Assembly: GCF_007280555.1 (NCBI RefSeq)
Contig: NZ_VKDB01000001.1
Coordinates: 1 to 64,000, forward strand
Reading direction: 5' to 3'
Length of the DNA stretch: 64,000 nt
Source of the DNA: Deinococcus detaillensis
GTDB lineage: Bacteria; Deinococcota; Deinococci; Deinococcales; Deinococcaceae
Both the position numbers and the translations under genes were made by a program. Below, piece by piece: positions 9,443 to 18,607 of this stretch. The notes below the pieces were generated by a model that saw only the letters and a program-made list of their open reading frames with translations, searched no databases and was not told the DNA's origin. How positions within the stretch are numbered: the first letter of the stretch is position 1; each line of letters starts with the position of its first letter.

Positions 9443-10207
9443 TCAGGGTTTGCCCACATCCTGCCCGAACCACTGGCGGCTGATTTTGGCGTAGGTGCCG
9501 TCCGCTTTGATCTGGAGAAGCGCTTTGTCGAGGGCGATTTTGAGGCTGGGATTGGTCTTCTTGAGGGCGACGCCCACCGGCTCCGGCTCACCGACCACGC
9601 CTGAACCCATGATGGGAAGATTGCGCGATTTGATGAGGTAGCCGACCAACAGGCGGTCATTGTAAGCGGCGTCAAGGCGTCCGGCGGCGAGGTCGGCCAA
9701 GTATTCGGGAGCGCCCGGATACGTCACCACGTTGATGCCGCCGGCGGTGCGGAGTTGCTGCTCGAAGTTGCTGCCGAGGCCCACGCCCACCCGCTTGCCT
9801 TTGAGGTCGGCCAGCGTCTTGTACTCGCCGCCGCCCATTTTACGGACGATGATTTGCGGTGAGGAGTAGGCGTACGGCGCAGTAAAGGCAATGCTCTTCT
9901 GACGCTCCGCCGTGATGCCGAGTTGATTGACGATCACGTCGTACTTGCCGGCTTGCAGGCCCGCCAGGATGCCGCTGAATTCGGTCAGCACAAATTGCGG
10001 CTTGAGGTTGAGCTTGGCTGCCAAAGCGCTGGCAACGTCCACGTCGAAGCCGGTGAGTTTGCCTTGCTCGTCTTTGTAGTTAAACGGCGGATAAGTGCCT
10101 TCCATGCCGATGGTGAGGATGCCTTTGGTGATGGTGGTGGGGGCCGCCGCCTGCGCCGAAACGCCAACGAGCAGCAAGCCAGCAATGAAAAGAGGAAGGA
10201 TACGCAT
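9443..10207 (-). CDS. Amino-acid (cystine-like) ABC substrate-binding protein
   Basis: 254 aa, SBP family 3. Signal peptide MRILPLFIAGLLLVGVSAQA. The mature part has GTYPPFNYKDEQGKLTGFDVDV, the ligand-pocket opening of the family. VNQLGITAERQKSIAFTAPY resembles cystine binders (TcyJ/FliY), so cystine or a related polar amino acid is the best guess. Shine-Dalgarno AGGAGA precedes the ATG. Operon with the permease at 8644; no ATPase follows. Confidence 0.9.
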   Translation of the reverse strand: MRILPLFIAGLLLVGVSAQAAAPTTITKGILTIGMEGTYPPFNYKDEQGKLTGFDVDVASALAAKLNLKPQFVLTEFSGILAGLQAGKYDVIVNQLGITAERQKSIAFTAPYAYSSPQIIVRKMGGGEYKTLADLKGKRVGVGLGSNFEQQLRTAGGINVVTYPGAPEYLADLAAGRLDAAYNDRLLVGYLIKSRNLPIMGSGVVGEPEPVGVALKKTNPSLKIALDKALLQIKADGTYAKISRQWFGQDVGKP

Positions 10208-10300
10208 GGGGGTTCTCCTGCCGCGCTGCGCGGCTTTTTGAGAGGGATGAAGGAGTCAGTGTGTTCAGCCGCTGCCAGTACACCGACAGCGCCCGAGTGG

Positions 10301-10322
10301 TGTTGACTGTACACCTGTTGAC
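10301..10322. repeat. TGTTGAC direct repeat upstream of cystine-like importer
   Basis: Two TGTTGAC copies (10301-10307 and 10316-10322) spaced 15 bases start to start, with a GGTGT/ACACC inverted pair overlapping them (10299-10315). They lie about 95 bases upstream of the binding-protein gene. They may be an operator pair for a regulator of the importer; no regulator is identified. Confidence 0.35.
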
Positions 10323-10407
10323 CTAATTTGTAAACTACTCTGCGGAATAAAGCGTTAACCTGAATTTAAGCGTTCTAGTTTTGTGGTCGGCTCCCGAGCC
10401 AACGTCA

Positions 10408-11121
10408 TCAAACCCTCAAATCTTCTTCTTCGGTCAGCAAATCCACTGCCCCGGAGCCGATTTCGTAAAAGCCGCCGATGACCCGGATCTGGCCGCGCTT
10501 CTCCGCCGCCACGATGACAGGTTGTTCGCGCAGCGCCGCGACTTGGTGGCGGACATTGCTCATCACCGCTTCGCGCATTCGGGCTTTTTTGTCACGGATT
10601 GGCGGCAGGCCTTCCAAGCTGGGCTGAATGCCCCGAATCAGAGCCTGCAAAGCGGGCGGCTCATTTTGAATCCACTCTTCGGGCATCAGCGCCGCGCTGA
10701 CCGCTCCGCAGCCTTCGTGGCCCATGACGACCAGCAGGTGAATGTCCAGATGCAAAATGGCGTATTCCAGCGTGGCGAGGCCGCTTTCACCCATTACGTT
10801 GCCCGCCACCCGCACCACGAACAAATTGCCAAAGCCCTGATCGAACACCAGTTCCACCGGCACGCGGCTATCGGAACAGGCCAAAATCGCGGCAAACGGC
10901 GTTTGGCCCATGATCTGAGCGCGGCGCTCGTTGGCTCCGAGTTCGGGGCGCGAAGCTTCACCACTGAAAAAGCGGGCGTTGCCGTCTTGGAGCGCTTGGA
11001 TGGCTCCTTCGGGCGTTTGCACATCGGCGTGCTTGAGGGCGGCGATCTCCTGCATACTGGGGCTGCGCCGAATGGCGTCTAGCAGGCGGCGTTCTACTTC
11101 GCGGGGGTTGAGTTCGCTCAC
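10408..11121 (-). CDS. Beta-class carbonic anhydrase
   Basis: 237 aa. The zinc ligands are visible: Cys82 of CSDSRV (with Asp84-Arg86 the catalytic dyad), His135 and Cys138 of GHEGCGAV. It interconverts CO2 and bicarbonate in the cytoplasm. The start is GTG with TAGACT six bases upstream (leaderless). The C-terminus TEEEDLRV is acidic. No bicarbonate transporter or carboxylase lies beside it. Confidence 0.95.
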   Translation of the reverse strand: MSELNPREVERRLLDAIRRSPSMQEIAALKHADVQTPEGAIQALQDGNARFFSGEASRPELGANERRAQIMGQTPFAAILACSDSRVPVELVFDQGFGNLFVVRVAGNVMGESGLATLEYAILHLDIHLLVVMGHEGCGAVSAALMPEEWIQNEPPALQALIRGIQPSLEGLPPIRDKKARMREAVMSNVRHQVAALREQPVIVAAEKRGQIRVIGGFYEIGSGAVDLLTEEEDLRV

Positions 11122-11176
11122 CCGAGCAGTCTAGTGCGTCCAATCTGGTGGGCAGTCGGCCTCTAAACTATCAACT

Positions 11177-11560
11177 ATGACCGATTGGCAAGCTGACCCC
11201 GACACGCGGCTGACCCTCAGCGACCTGCTGGAGCGCTACGCCACCCTGCGCGACACCATTTTGGGATTGGAAGCCGAGAAGACTGAACTGGGCGAAGTCA
11301 TTAAGGCGGCCCTGCTACGCGGCGAACGCGCCGAAACCGAGTTGTACCGTTCCAGCGTCAAGGTGCAGCGCCGCCTTGAGTACCCCGCCGAGCGCTTCCG
11401 CGAAGTCTTCGGCGACGCCGCCACCCTGGAAGTCGCCAGCATCGATAAGAAGAAAGCCGAAGCGCTGGCCCGCGCCGGAGACTTGGATGCGGACAAGCTG
11501 CGGGAACTGGCGCTGGTCAAAGAGATTCAGGCGTTGGTGCTGACGGCCAAGGGGGGCTGA
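11177..11560 (+). CDS. Hypothetical protein, helical/coiled-coil
   Basis: 127 aa. No family recognised. It has no signal peptide or membrane segment. The sequence is charged and largely helical. Residues about 15-60 (LSDLLERYATLRDTILGLEAEKTELGE) look able to form a coiled coil. A second Lys/Glu-rich helix (IDKKKAEALARAGDLDADKL) follows a short YPAERFREVFGDAATLEV segment. TAAACT lies seven bases before the ATG (leaderless). It is divergent from carbonic anhydrase and convergent with the acetyltransferase, hence probably monocistronic. Function unknown. Confidence 0.75.
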   Translation: MTDWQADPDTRLTLSDLLERYATLRDTILGLEAEKTELGEVIKAALLRGERAETELYRSSVKVQRRLEYPAERFREVFGDAATLEVASIDKKKAEALARAGDLDADKLRELALVKEIQALVLTAKGG

Positions 11561-11571
11561 GTGACGCTTAT

Positions 11572-12039
11572 TTAGAGACTGATTTCAACCGTCACCACGT
11601 CCAGCCATTCACCGTCCAACTGAGCGTGCTTGAGGTGCCGCCCGACTTCCTGGAATCCGGCCCGGTGGTGAGCGGCCAGGCTGCCCAGGTTGCGAGCGAA
11701 GACGCGGCTGGTCAGCTTGTGAAACCCGGCGGCACGGGCCGCGTCTCGCAGCGCCAGCAATAGAGCTACACCGTAGCCCTGACCCCGCGCCGAAGTCGCC
11801 ACATAAACGCTGTGATCCAAAAGGCCCGCGTAGCAGGGGCGGGAGCTGTACTCGCCGCCGCGTGCGAAGCCCAATACTGCGCCGCTAACTTCCAGCACCA
11901 AGCAGGGCCAAGCCAGCCAGCTCTGCAACTCGTCAGGCGTTCTGAGGCGAGTTTCAAAAGTGGCGTCGCGGCCCAAGATGCCTTCGTTATAGATGCTGGT
12001 GAGGGCCGGAAGGTCGGCGGCGGTGGCCGGACGAATCAA
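11572..12039 (-). CDS. GNAT acetyltransferase, phosphinothricin acetyltransferase-like
   Basis: 155 aa. It starts [20 protein letters not shown], close to phosphinothricin/methionine sulfoximine N-acetyltransferases, and has the acetyl-CoA loop [11 protein letters not shown] (about residues 83-93) and a late [11 protein letters not shown]. The open frame runs further upstream, but that part only shadows the aminotransferase. The first plausible start is TTG at 12039, overlapping the aminotransferase stop as TTGA, which implies translational coupling. Substrate unproven; small amines or amino-acid analogues are typical. Confidence 0.82.
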   Translation of the reverse strand: MIRPATAADLPALTSIYNEGILGRDATFETRLRTPDELQSWLAWPCLVLEVSGAVLGFARGGEYSSRPCYAGLLDHSVYVATSARGQGYGVALLLALRDAARAAGFHKLTSRVFARNLGSLAAHHRAGFQEVGRHLKHAQLDGEWLDVVTVEISL

Positions 12040-13199
12040 GAAAGAGCGACCCCAGAGAGCCGCCCCGCCGCTTCCCGCAGCACTTCCGGCGGCTGCACCA
12101 AAGCGAAGCGCAGATAGCCCTCCCCTTCTGAGCCGAAGGCCCGTCCGGGAGCCAGCGCCACGCCGGTTTCCTCGGCGGCTTTGAGGGCGTACGCCACGCT
12201 GTCCATCAGGCCAACAGGCCGCGCCCAAACGTACATACTGGCCTGCGGCCACTCGGCTTGCCAGCCTAGGGCATGCAGGGCAGGCACCAGAGCGTCTCGC
12301 CGCGCTTCAAAGACATCTAGGCCGCTCGGCGGTGTGCCGAGGGCCGCCACCGCTGCCGCTTGAATGCCCAAGTACGGATGAAAATCCACCGCACCCTTGA
12401 CTCTTGCCAGTGCCGCCAATGCTCCCGCGTCACCTGCCGCGAAGCCGACACGGAAGCCGCCCATGTGATGCGTTTTGGAAAGGCTGTGCAGTTCCACCAC
12501 ACCCGCCGCGCCGCTGGAGAGGGCGCTGGGGGCGCGGTAGTCACCGTAAGTCAACTCGGCGTAGGGATGATCGTGAATCAGCAGCGTGCCGCGATCAGCG
12601 CACCAAGCCCGCACTTCCTCAAAAAAGCCGCTGGGTACGGTGGCCGAAGTGGGGTTATTTGGATAGTTGAGCAGCAGGGCGCGGGGACTTAGCGTCTCTG
12701 GCACAGCCGCCAAGTCCGGCAAAAAGCTGCGCTCAGCCGTGAGCGGCAAAGGATAGGTTTTCAGGCCCGCCACCGCCGCCGCGCCGTAGTAAGGCGGATA
12801 GCAGGGATCGGGCAGCAGCAAGGTATCGCCCGGATCGGTGACAGCCAGCAGCAGGTGGGCCAGCCCTTCTTGAGCGCCGATCAGCGGCAAGATCTCGGTG
12901 TCGGGGTTGAGACTCAGGCCGTAGCGCCGCTGCAAGTACGCTGCCGCCGCCGTTCTCAGCGGCGCGGTGTCGGAAAACAGTGGGTAGCGGTACGTCAGCG
13001 GGTCTCGGGTGGCCCGCCGCAAAGCCTCAAGCGCCGCTTCTGGCGGAGCCAAATCCGACGAGCCGATGCTGAGATCAATCAGGCTTTTGCCCGCCGCGAG
13101 CGCCCGCATTTTGGCGGCGTCCATCAAGGCAAACACGCTGGCGGGCACGTTGGCGGCCCGCTGGGAAGTCCAAGTCAGGGTTTGGGAGGAAACGGTCAT
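12036..13199 (-). CDS. PLP-dependent aminotransferase, class I/II
   Basis: 387 aa, fold type I. The Schiff-base lysine is Lys242 in [15 protein letters not shown]. Asn182 (NYPNNPT), Asp210, Tyr213 and Arg250 are in the expected places. It resembles the aspartate and LL-diaminopimelate aminotransferase group, but the exact substrate is open. TAGCCT lies six bases before the ATG. It is followed by an overlapping acetyltransferase gene, so the two may act on the same amine or amino acid; this is inference from coupling only. Confidence 0.9.
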   Translation of the reverse strand: MTVSSQTLTWTSQRAANVPASVFALMDAAKMRALAAGKSLIDLSIGSSDLAPPEAALEALRRATRDPLTYRYPLFSDTAPLRTAAAAYLQRRYGLSLNPDTEILPLIGAQEGLAHLLLAVTDPGDTLLLPDPCYPPYYGAAAVAGLKTYPLPLTAERSFLPDLAAVPETLSPRALLLNYPNNPTSATVPSGFFEEVRAWCADRGTLLIHDHPYAELTYGDYRAPSALSSGAAGVVELHSLSKTHHMGGFRVGFAAGDAGALAALARVKGAVDFHPYLGIQAAAVAALGTPPSGLDVFEARRDALVPALHALGWQAEWPQASMYVWARPVGLMDSVAYALKAAEETGVALAPGRAFGSEGEGYLRFALVQPPEVLREAAGRLSGVALS

Positions 13200-13230
13200 G
13201 GCCTGAGGCTAACACCCCAGCACTGATTTT

Positions 13231-13749
13231 TTAGAGCAAAGCCCTCAAATCGGCCCAGCCATACGCCACTTCGCGCAACTCTCCTCCAATCACGGCCTCA
13301 GTTTTTTCGCCGATGAACACACCGCCCAGATGCTCGTAAAAAGTCCGAGCCGGGTTGATGTCCAACACCCATAACATCAGCGAAGTGTGACCCCACGCCG
13401 CTAGATCAGCCGCTAATGTCTGCATCAGTGCCCGTCCAACGCCCTCACCATGCGCTGAGTTGAGCAAGTAGAGAGTGAACAGTTCAGCGTCGTAGTCCCC
13501 AAAGTTGCTTGGCCCGCCAGAAATAAAGCCAGCCAGTCTGCCGTCTTTCTCCGCTGCGAAGACGCTTTCCTGGCCGACTTCCAGTGTCTTCTGCCACAAG
13601 GTTTGGCGGCGCTGTTGCCGCGCTGTACTGGTCATCCCCTTCAAAAAATCTTCAGGCATCAAGCCTTGGTAAGTTTCGGCCCAGCTCTCAACATGAACAC
13701 GGGCCAAATCGGGGGCGTCCTCCGACATAGCGCGGCGCACCTTAGTCAC
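13231..13749 (-). CDS. GNAT family N-acetyltransferase
   Basis: 172 aa. It opens VRRAMSEDAPDLARVHVESW and has the acetyl-CoA-binding segment NSAHGEGVGRALMQTLAADL, followed by LWVLDINPARTFYEHLGG, the usual GNAT motif B. It overlaps the flavin reductase-like gene upstream by 8 bases, so the two are co-translated. It ends 31 bases before the start of the aminotransferase. Acceptor unknown. Confidence 0.88.
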   Translation of the reverse strand: MTKVRRAMSEDAPDLARVHVESWAETYQGLMPEDFLKGMTSTARQQRRQTLWQKTLEVGQESVFAAEKDGRLAGFISGGPSNFGDYDAELFTLYLLNSAHGEGVGRALMQTLAADLAAWGHTSLMLWVLDINPARTFYEHLGGVFIGEKTEAVIGGELREVAYGWADLRALL

Positions 13750-14392
13750 CTTGAGTCTCCAGCCACTGCTGATAGCTCAGGCGCGGAATTTCAAACGCGT
13801 CGCGGGTGGTGGCGTACCCGCCGCGCCCACCCATTCGCCCGATCAAGTCCAGCGAGGCTGTGTCCACATATAACTTCTCGGCGTCTTTGAGGTGGCGCTC
13901 ATGGATGCTCAGCGCCAAGACTTCGCCCAAAATGATGCGGGTGCGGCCCAAAGTCAGGGTTTGCACCTCGCGGCACTCCAAGCTGACCGGACTGAGCGCC
14001 ACACGCGGCACTTGCACGCGGCCTGACGGCGCGAGGTCGATGCCCAATTGAGCGGGTTCAGCTTGATCCGCCGGAAAATCGGTGGCGCTCAGATTCATGG
14101 CGTCGGCCAACTCGCGGCTGACCATGTTGACCACAAACTCGCCGCCCGCGCCAATGTTACGGGCGGTGTCTTTGGGGCCGCCTTCTGGCCTGTCTCCCGG
14201 TGAAAAGGCCACCACCGCCGGATCAGATCCCATCAAGCCGAAAAAGCTGTAGGGAGCGAGATTGACGCCGCCGCTGGGGTTGAGGGTACTGACCCAAGCG
14301 ATTGGGCGCGGCACCACCACGCCGGTCACGAGTTTGTAGCGCTCAGCGGCGCTCAGCAGCGAGAAATCAAAATCAAGGCGTGAATGGGTCAT
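13742..14392 (-). CDS. Flavin reductase-like FMN-binding split-barrel protein
   Basis: 216 aa. The pattern VVPRPIAWVSTLNPSGGVNLAPYSFF at residues 26-51 is diagnostic of the flavin reductase-like (RutF/DIM6/NTAB) family that binds FMN. A later LGRTRIILGEVLALSIHE fits the same barrel. These proteins either supply reduced flavin to a monooxygenase or act on their own; no partner oxygenase is nearby. TAGGCT lies six bases before the ATG (leaderless). Confidence 0.9.
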   Translation of the reverse strand: MTHSRLDFDFSLLSAAERYKLVTGVVVPRPIAWVSTLNPSGGVNLAPYSFFGLMGSDPAVVAFSPGDRPEGGPKDTARNIGAGGEFVVNMVSRELADAMNLSATDFPADQAEPAQLGIDLAPSGRVQVPRVALSPVSLECREVQTLTLGRTRIILGEVLALSIHERHLKDAEKLYVDTASLDLIGRMGGRGGYATTRDAFEIPRLSYQQWLETQGD

Positions 14393-14523
14393 TCGGATAG
14401 CCTAACCCCAGAATTTCAAACAAACGAAAACGATTCCTGAACGCCTCGTCAGACTAAGCCGCTTAGAATACAATTAGAAAGCATCCCCAATAAGCGCTGA
14501 CTAAGCATTCAAGGAGAACAAAC

Positions 14524-15468
14524 ATGGACTGGAAAAATCTGCCGGGCAGCGGCAATGTTGAAGATAGGCGCGGTGCGGGCGGAGGCGGCGGTGGCGGCAT
14601 TCCCGGCGGCGGAGTGGCTGTGGGCGGCATCGGAGCGGTGATTATCGCCCTCATCGCCATGTTTTTCGGCATCGATCCCAGCAGCATTTTGGGCGGCGGC
14701 GATTCGGGCCAAACCACCCAGACGCAAACCCAGCAAAGCCAGCCCCGGCAAACCCAGCCGCAGCGTCAGCAAACCCAAAACAGCCAGCCGACTTCCCAGA
14801 CCAATGCCGGGCTGCCCAGCGACGAAACGGGGCAGTTTGTCGCCAAGATTTTGGGCAGCACCAACGACGTTTGGTCGAAAGTGTTCCAAGCGGCAGGCAA
14901 GACCTATACGCCGCCCACATTGGTTCTCTACAGCGGCCAAACGCGGGGCGGCTGCGGCACGGCCAACAGCGCGGTCGGGCCGTTTTACTGCCCACTGGAC
15001 AGCAAAGTGTACCTAGACACCGCTTTCTTCAGTGAAATGAAACGAAAACTCGGCGGCGGCGGCGACTTTGCCTACGCCTACGTGATTACCCACGAAATCG
15101 GCCACCATGTCCAGAACGAACTCGGCATCGCCGACCAAGCTGAACGCGCTCAGCGCAGCGCTCAGTCTGAAGCCGCGTCCAATCAGGTCAGCGTGCGGCT
15201 TGAACTCCAAGCCGACTGCTTTGCGGGTGTGTGGGGCAACAAAACAGCGCAGTACACCAAGATCACCCAAACCGATATTCAGCAGGCTCTGAGCACCGCC
15301 AGCGCCATCGGCGACGACAATTTGCAAAAGCAGGGGCGCGGCTACGCTGTGCCGGATTCGTTTACACACGGCACGGCTCAGCAGCGCATCAAATGGTTCA
15401 GCACCGGCCTCAAAAATGGCGATCCCAATCAGTGCGACACCTTCAAAGGCGCTTACAGCTCGCTCTAA
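14524..15468 (+). CDS. Putative neutral zinc metallopeptidase (YpfJ family)
   Basis: 314 aa. Short cytoplasmic Gly-rich head, one membrane segment (about residues 31-50), a Gln/Thr-rich linker (about 62-98) and a catalytic domain. The zinc motif is His190-Glu191-x-x-His194 (THEIGHHVQ), with family hallmarks [22 protein letters not shown] (residues 144-165) before it and [12 protein letters not shown] after it. AAGGAG Shine-Dalgarno. An envelope role is inferred from the anchor; the family is poorly characterised. Confidence 0.92.
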   Translation: MDWKNLPGSGNVEDRRGAGGGGGGGIPGGGVAVGGIGAVIIALIAMFFGIDPSSILGGGDSGQTTQTQTQQSQPRQTQPQRQQTQNSQPTSQTNAGLPSDETGQFVAKILGSTNDVWSKVFQAAGKTYTPPTLVLYSGQTRGGCGTANSAVGPFYCPLDSKVYLDTAFFSEMKRKLGGGGDFAYAYVITHEIGHHVQNELGIADQAERAQRSAQSEAASNQVSVRLELQADCFAGVWGNKTAQYTKITQTDIQQALSTASAIGDDNLQKQGRGYAVPDSFTHGTAQQRIKWFSTGLKNGDPNQCDTFKGAYSSL

Positions 15469-15536
15469 ACTCCAAATCATTAAAGCGGCGGCCGGGGAAA
15501 CTCAGCCACCGCTTTTTGGTGTTCTAAACTGGCTCG

Positions 15537-16244
15537 GTGCCGCCTTCCTCTGCTGCCTCCCTCTCCGGTCTGATGGTCGGTGGCCTGCCTGTAAGCCTGA
15601 GACGCAGCCAACGCCGCACGGTGGGCCTCAAAGTCACCGCGCAGGGCTTGACTGTTTACGCGCCGCAGCGCACCGAGGAAGCTCGCCTCCGCCAATTTGT
15701 AGAAGACAAACGGGCCTGGGCCGAGCGGCATTTGCAAACCTTTCAGCAGCGAAAACCTGTTGCCGCGCCGCTGACCGACGGTTCCGTTTTGCCGTTTATG
15801 GGCCAAACCTTGACGCTGAGGGCCGTACCAAACCTCAAACGGGCGCGGCGGCTCCGTGACGAACTCCACGCACCCGCCGCAAACTTAAGGGACGCGGTGG
15901 AAGCTTGGTACAAGCAACAGGCGCTGGATGTATTTACGCCGGTGGTTCAGCAATACGCTGCTCAACTCCGCAGGGGACGGCCTCTCAGCGCCGTCAAAAT
16001 GACCAACGCATCGGGGCGCTGGGGCAGCTGCACGGCGGCGGGGGTGGTGCGGCTGCACTGGCGCTTGCTGCTGGCTCCATCAGAGGTGCTGCAGTATGTG
16101 GCCACCCACGAAGCGGCCCACCTCGCCGAGCTCAACCACTCGCCCGCTTACTGGGCCGAGGTGCAGCGCCTCTTTCCCGAGTACCGACGAGCTCAGAGGT
16201 GGCTCAAAGAAGGCGGCGCAGCATTGATGCAGCTGTGGAGCTAG
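15537..16244 (+). CDS. Predicted metal-dependent hydrolase, YgjP/M48-like
   Basis: 235 aa. C-terminal HEAAH (His191-Glu192, His195) with the third ligand in NHSPAYW, and the RWGSC motif at residues 161-165; together these define the YgjP (DUF45) family. It has no signal peptide or membrane segment, so it is cytoplasmic. The start is GTG at 15537, supported by TAAACT six bases before it; an in-frame ATG at 15573 is the alternative. It follows the other zinc peptidase by 68 bases but probably has its own transcript. Confidence 0.87.
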   Translation: MPPSSAASLSGLMVGGLPVSLRRSQRRTVGLKVTAQGLTVYAPQRTEEARLRQFVEDKRAWAERHLQTFQQRKPVAAPLTDGSVLPFMGQTLTLRAVPNLKRARRLRDELHAPAANLRDAVEAWYKQQALDVFTPVVQQYAAQLRRGRPLSAVKMTNASGRWGSCTAAGVVRLHWRLLLAPSEVLQYVATHEAAHLAELNHSPAYWAEVQRLFPEYRRAQRWLKEGGAALMQLWS

Positions 16245-16393
16245 GCGCTAAGTACAGCGAGATTACCGTTTCAGGATTCCGCGTCTTGGGCAGAGCGGCT
16301 TCTTGACCAGGGCAGCGCCGATGACGACGCTTGGTCACACCTACCGGGCCTGCCCGCTCCGCTCGGTTTATCCAAAGATAAACACTGGCGTAC

Positions 16394-17083
16394 TTAAGCA
16401 GACTGGTCGCCCAAATGCACCACTTTCCCCGGTTCGGTGGCGTGCTGCTGAGCTTGACGCAGCCGCTTCCACAGCACCAGCGCCGTACCCGCCGCCCAGA
16501 AGATGCCCAGCGCCCAGCCGCCCAGCACGTCGGTGGGGTAATGCACGCCCACGTAGACCCTCGCCGTTCCCATCAGCAGCGTATAAAGCGTGCCGAGCAC
16601 GATCAGCGGCCAGCGCCAGCCAGTGCGCCACAGCAGGGCCACCAGCGTCACAGTCAGGGCGGCGGCCATCGTGGCGTGACCGCTCGGAAAACTCTTGTCG
16701 CCTTCTTGCCACAGCCACTCCACGATCTGTGGGCGCACCCGGCCGACCAAGGCTTTGAGGATGATGTTGAGCACCATCACGCCGCCCAGCGAGATCAGAA
16801 AATAACGGCCCATCACGGCTGATTTTCGCCAAAACACCACCAACAAAACCGCACTGACCGGCGTCATCCAAGTGGCGCTGCCAAAGGCGCTAAAGGTTAG
16901 AGCCACCTGCCGAAACCACGCTGGCGCGTTGGCCCGAACCCACAGCGTGACCGGCGCGTCGAAACCGAACACCTCTTTTTCGTGGATGTCTTGCGTCAGG
17001 TAGCCGAGCAAAAACAGCGGGAAGACGATCAGCAGAGCCAACGCCAAAAGGGGCCGCCAGTGTTGGCGCATCCAGAGCAACAT
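16394..17083 (-). CDS. PAP2 family membrane phosphatase
   Basis: 229 aa. All three phosphatase motifs are present: KALVGRVRP (about 118-126), PSGH (about 142-145) and RVYVGVHYPTD (about 171-181), spread over about six membrane segments. It dephosphorylates a lipid phosphate such as undecaprenyl diphosphate or phosphatidic acid at the outer membrane face; the exact substrate is not determined. TAAACT lies six bases before the ATG. The 16245-16393 gap to the convergent gene holds a small GTTTATC/GATAAAC hairpin and nothing else I can name. Confidence 0.92.
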   Translation of the reverse strand: MLLWMRQHWRPLLALALLIVFPLFLLGYLTQDIHEKEVFGFDAPVTLWVRANAPAWFRQVALTFSAFGSATWMTPVSAVLLVVFWRKSAVMGRYFLISLGGVMVLNIILKALVGRVRPQIVEWLWQEGDKSFPSGHATMAAALTVTLVALLWRTGWRWPLIVLGTLYTLLMGTARVYVGVHYPTDVLGGWALGIFWAAGTALVLWKRLRQAQQHATEPGKVVHLGDQSA

Positions 17084-17335
17084 GCCCGCAGTTTAGAGCG
17101 CCCGGCCCCGCTCTGACTGACCACCTCACCTTGAGCAAGTGTTGGTGTTCTGGTCGCGACCCGGCCCGCAGTTGCGCCGCTCACTTCCGAGTTTCCATGA
17201 TTCCAACAAATGCGTTAATAAATAACTGCTTACCTTCTTTTGTGCTGTGGATTTTCTCATAAAACGTCCAGAACATTCTACTTTCTGACTTGGGCTGTAA
17301 GGAAGTGGTACGAGGTCTCGGTGTTTGATACCCGT

Positions 17336-18406
17336 ATGAAACAGGTTGTCTCTTCCTCTTTTTCCTTCAAATGGCTGCCCGCCATATTGACGCTCAGTGT
17401 ACTTCTGGGTGCCTGTGGCAGCGCCAACGTTCCCGGCACGCTCTCAGGCAATTCGGCTTCCGGCAGCGGCACGGGCGCGAGCGTACCCGGTGTCAATTTG
17501 GCGGACTTGCCTCTACAGCGCTTCGCCTTGCCGGTCAGCAATTATCAGGTCAGCAGCTTGCGGGTGGCGGGCGGCCAAGTCTACGTTTTGCCCACCGTCA
17601 ATGCTCCCGATCCGCAGCGCCACACCGTCATCAGCCTCGATATTGCCAGCGGCGTGGCCAAGGCCGAGGTGTTGCTGCTGGCCGACGAGGAAGGCTTTAC
17701 CTCGCAGGCAGTCGCCCCCGACGGCACCCGCTACTTGATGATCCAAAATGTGGCGGGCAACTGGGTGGGAGCCGCCAAAGTCGGCGAAACGCTCAAAAAG
17801 ATGCCGCTCGGCACCCCTGGCGACAATCTCAACTTCCTGACCCGCACCCCCGACGGGCGGCTGTGGAGCTTGCAATATCGCCAAGACGCCCTCTTTGAAC
17901 TGAGCGTCCAGTCCGGCGTCCAGCAAAGCCACCCCGTCGAAGACAACGCCGAAGACCTGACCGCCGATACAGGCGGGGTGCTGTACTACTCGCGCTTTTT
18001 GACGAATCCAGCCGTGATCCGCTTCGATCCGGCCAGCGGCCAGACCCGCAGCTATCCGGTGGGCATAAAAGGCAAAACCCGTCCGCGCCTGCTGACAGCC
18101 ACTACCCAAAGCGTTTGGTTCGTAGATTCCTGGACGCGCAAACTTAGCCGCATCGACACGGGTTCGGGCAGCATCAGCGACTTAAATGTGCCGGCGGGAG
18201 CCATTCTCGCCGCGCTCTCGGCCAGCGCCGACGGCACGCTGTGGGCCTCCGACGTGGCCCGCCACGCGCTCTACCGCTGGCAACCCGGCCAACTCAGCGC
18301 TCAGAGTCTCAGCGTGCCGGGTGACGGCCCCCGCGCTCTAGAAGTGGAGAGCGGCGGGACAGTTTGGTTTGAAAGCGCCGGAGCGCTCTACCGCCTTAGT
18401 CCCTGA
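17336..18406 (+). CDS. Lipoprotein with beta-propeller (Vgb/SMP-30-like) repeats
   Basis: 356 aa. The signal peptide ends in LLGAC, so Cys24 would be lipidated. After a Gly/Ser-rich linker the rest is repetitive beta structure. Recurring blade-like segments (RTPDGRLWSLQY, TATTQSVWFVDSW, SASADGTLWASD, ESGGTVWFES) resemble virginiamycin B lyase-type propellers. Lyase activity should not be assumed. An open extension starts at 17240, but ATG 17336 begins the signal peptide. The 17084-17335 gap is AT-richer and presumably carries its promoter. It precedes dnaA on the same strand. Confidence 0.78.
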   Translation: MKQVVSSSFSFKWLPAILTLSVLLGACGSANVPGTLSGNSASGSGTGASVPGVNLADLPLQRFALPVSNYQVSSLRVAGGQVYVLPTVNAPDPQRHTVISLDIASGVAKAEVLLLADEEGFTSQAVAPDGTRYLMIQNVAGNWVGAAKVGETLKKMPLGTPGDNLNFLTRTPDGRLWSLQYRQDALFELSVQSGVQQSHPVEDNAEDLTADTGGVLYYSRFLTNPAVIRFDPASGQTRSYPVGIKGKTRPRLLTATTQSVWFVDSWTRKLSRIDTGSGSISDLNVPAGAILAALSASADGTLWASDVARHALYRWQPGQLSAQSLSVPGDGPRALEVESGGTVWFESAGALYRLSP

Positions 18407-18474
18407 ATTGGCCCCTCTTTCGGCTGCCTGCACCTTCGAATCAAGCAGCCATTTCTGCCGCCAAAATCGGGTGC

Positions 18475-18607
18475 TATGATGCCCCACACAGGTGAGTGGG
18501 CCGCCCCGTGACGCAAGGCTCACAGGGGTGACGGTGCTCATTTGAAGGTGCTCATAAGGCGTTTATGAAGAGGGCTGGTTTGTTTCACTCAGCCGGGAGG
18601 TAAGGCT
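18475..18607 (+). promoter_or_regulatory. dnaA promoter and 5' leader
   Basis: A TATGAT -10 at 18475-18480 (no clear -35) would give a leader of roughly 120 nt. It holds a hairpin CCCCGTGA / TCACaGGGG (18504-18528, one bulged A), a 9-base direct repeat GGTGCTCAT at 18533 and 18547, and a GGGAGG ribosome-binding site at 18595-18600. That site fits only an ATT start at 18608. No DnaA boxes are seen here. Confidence 0.5.
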
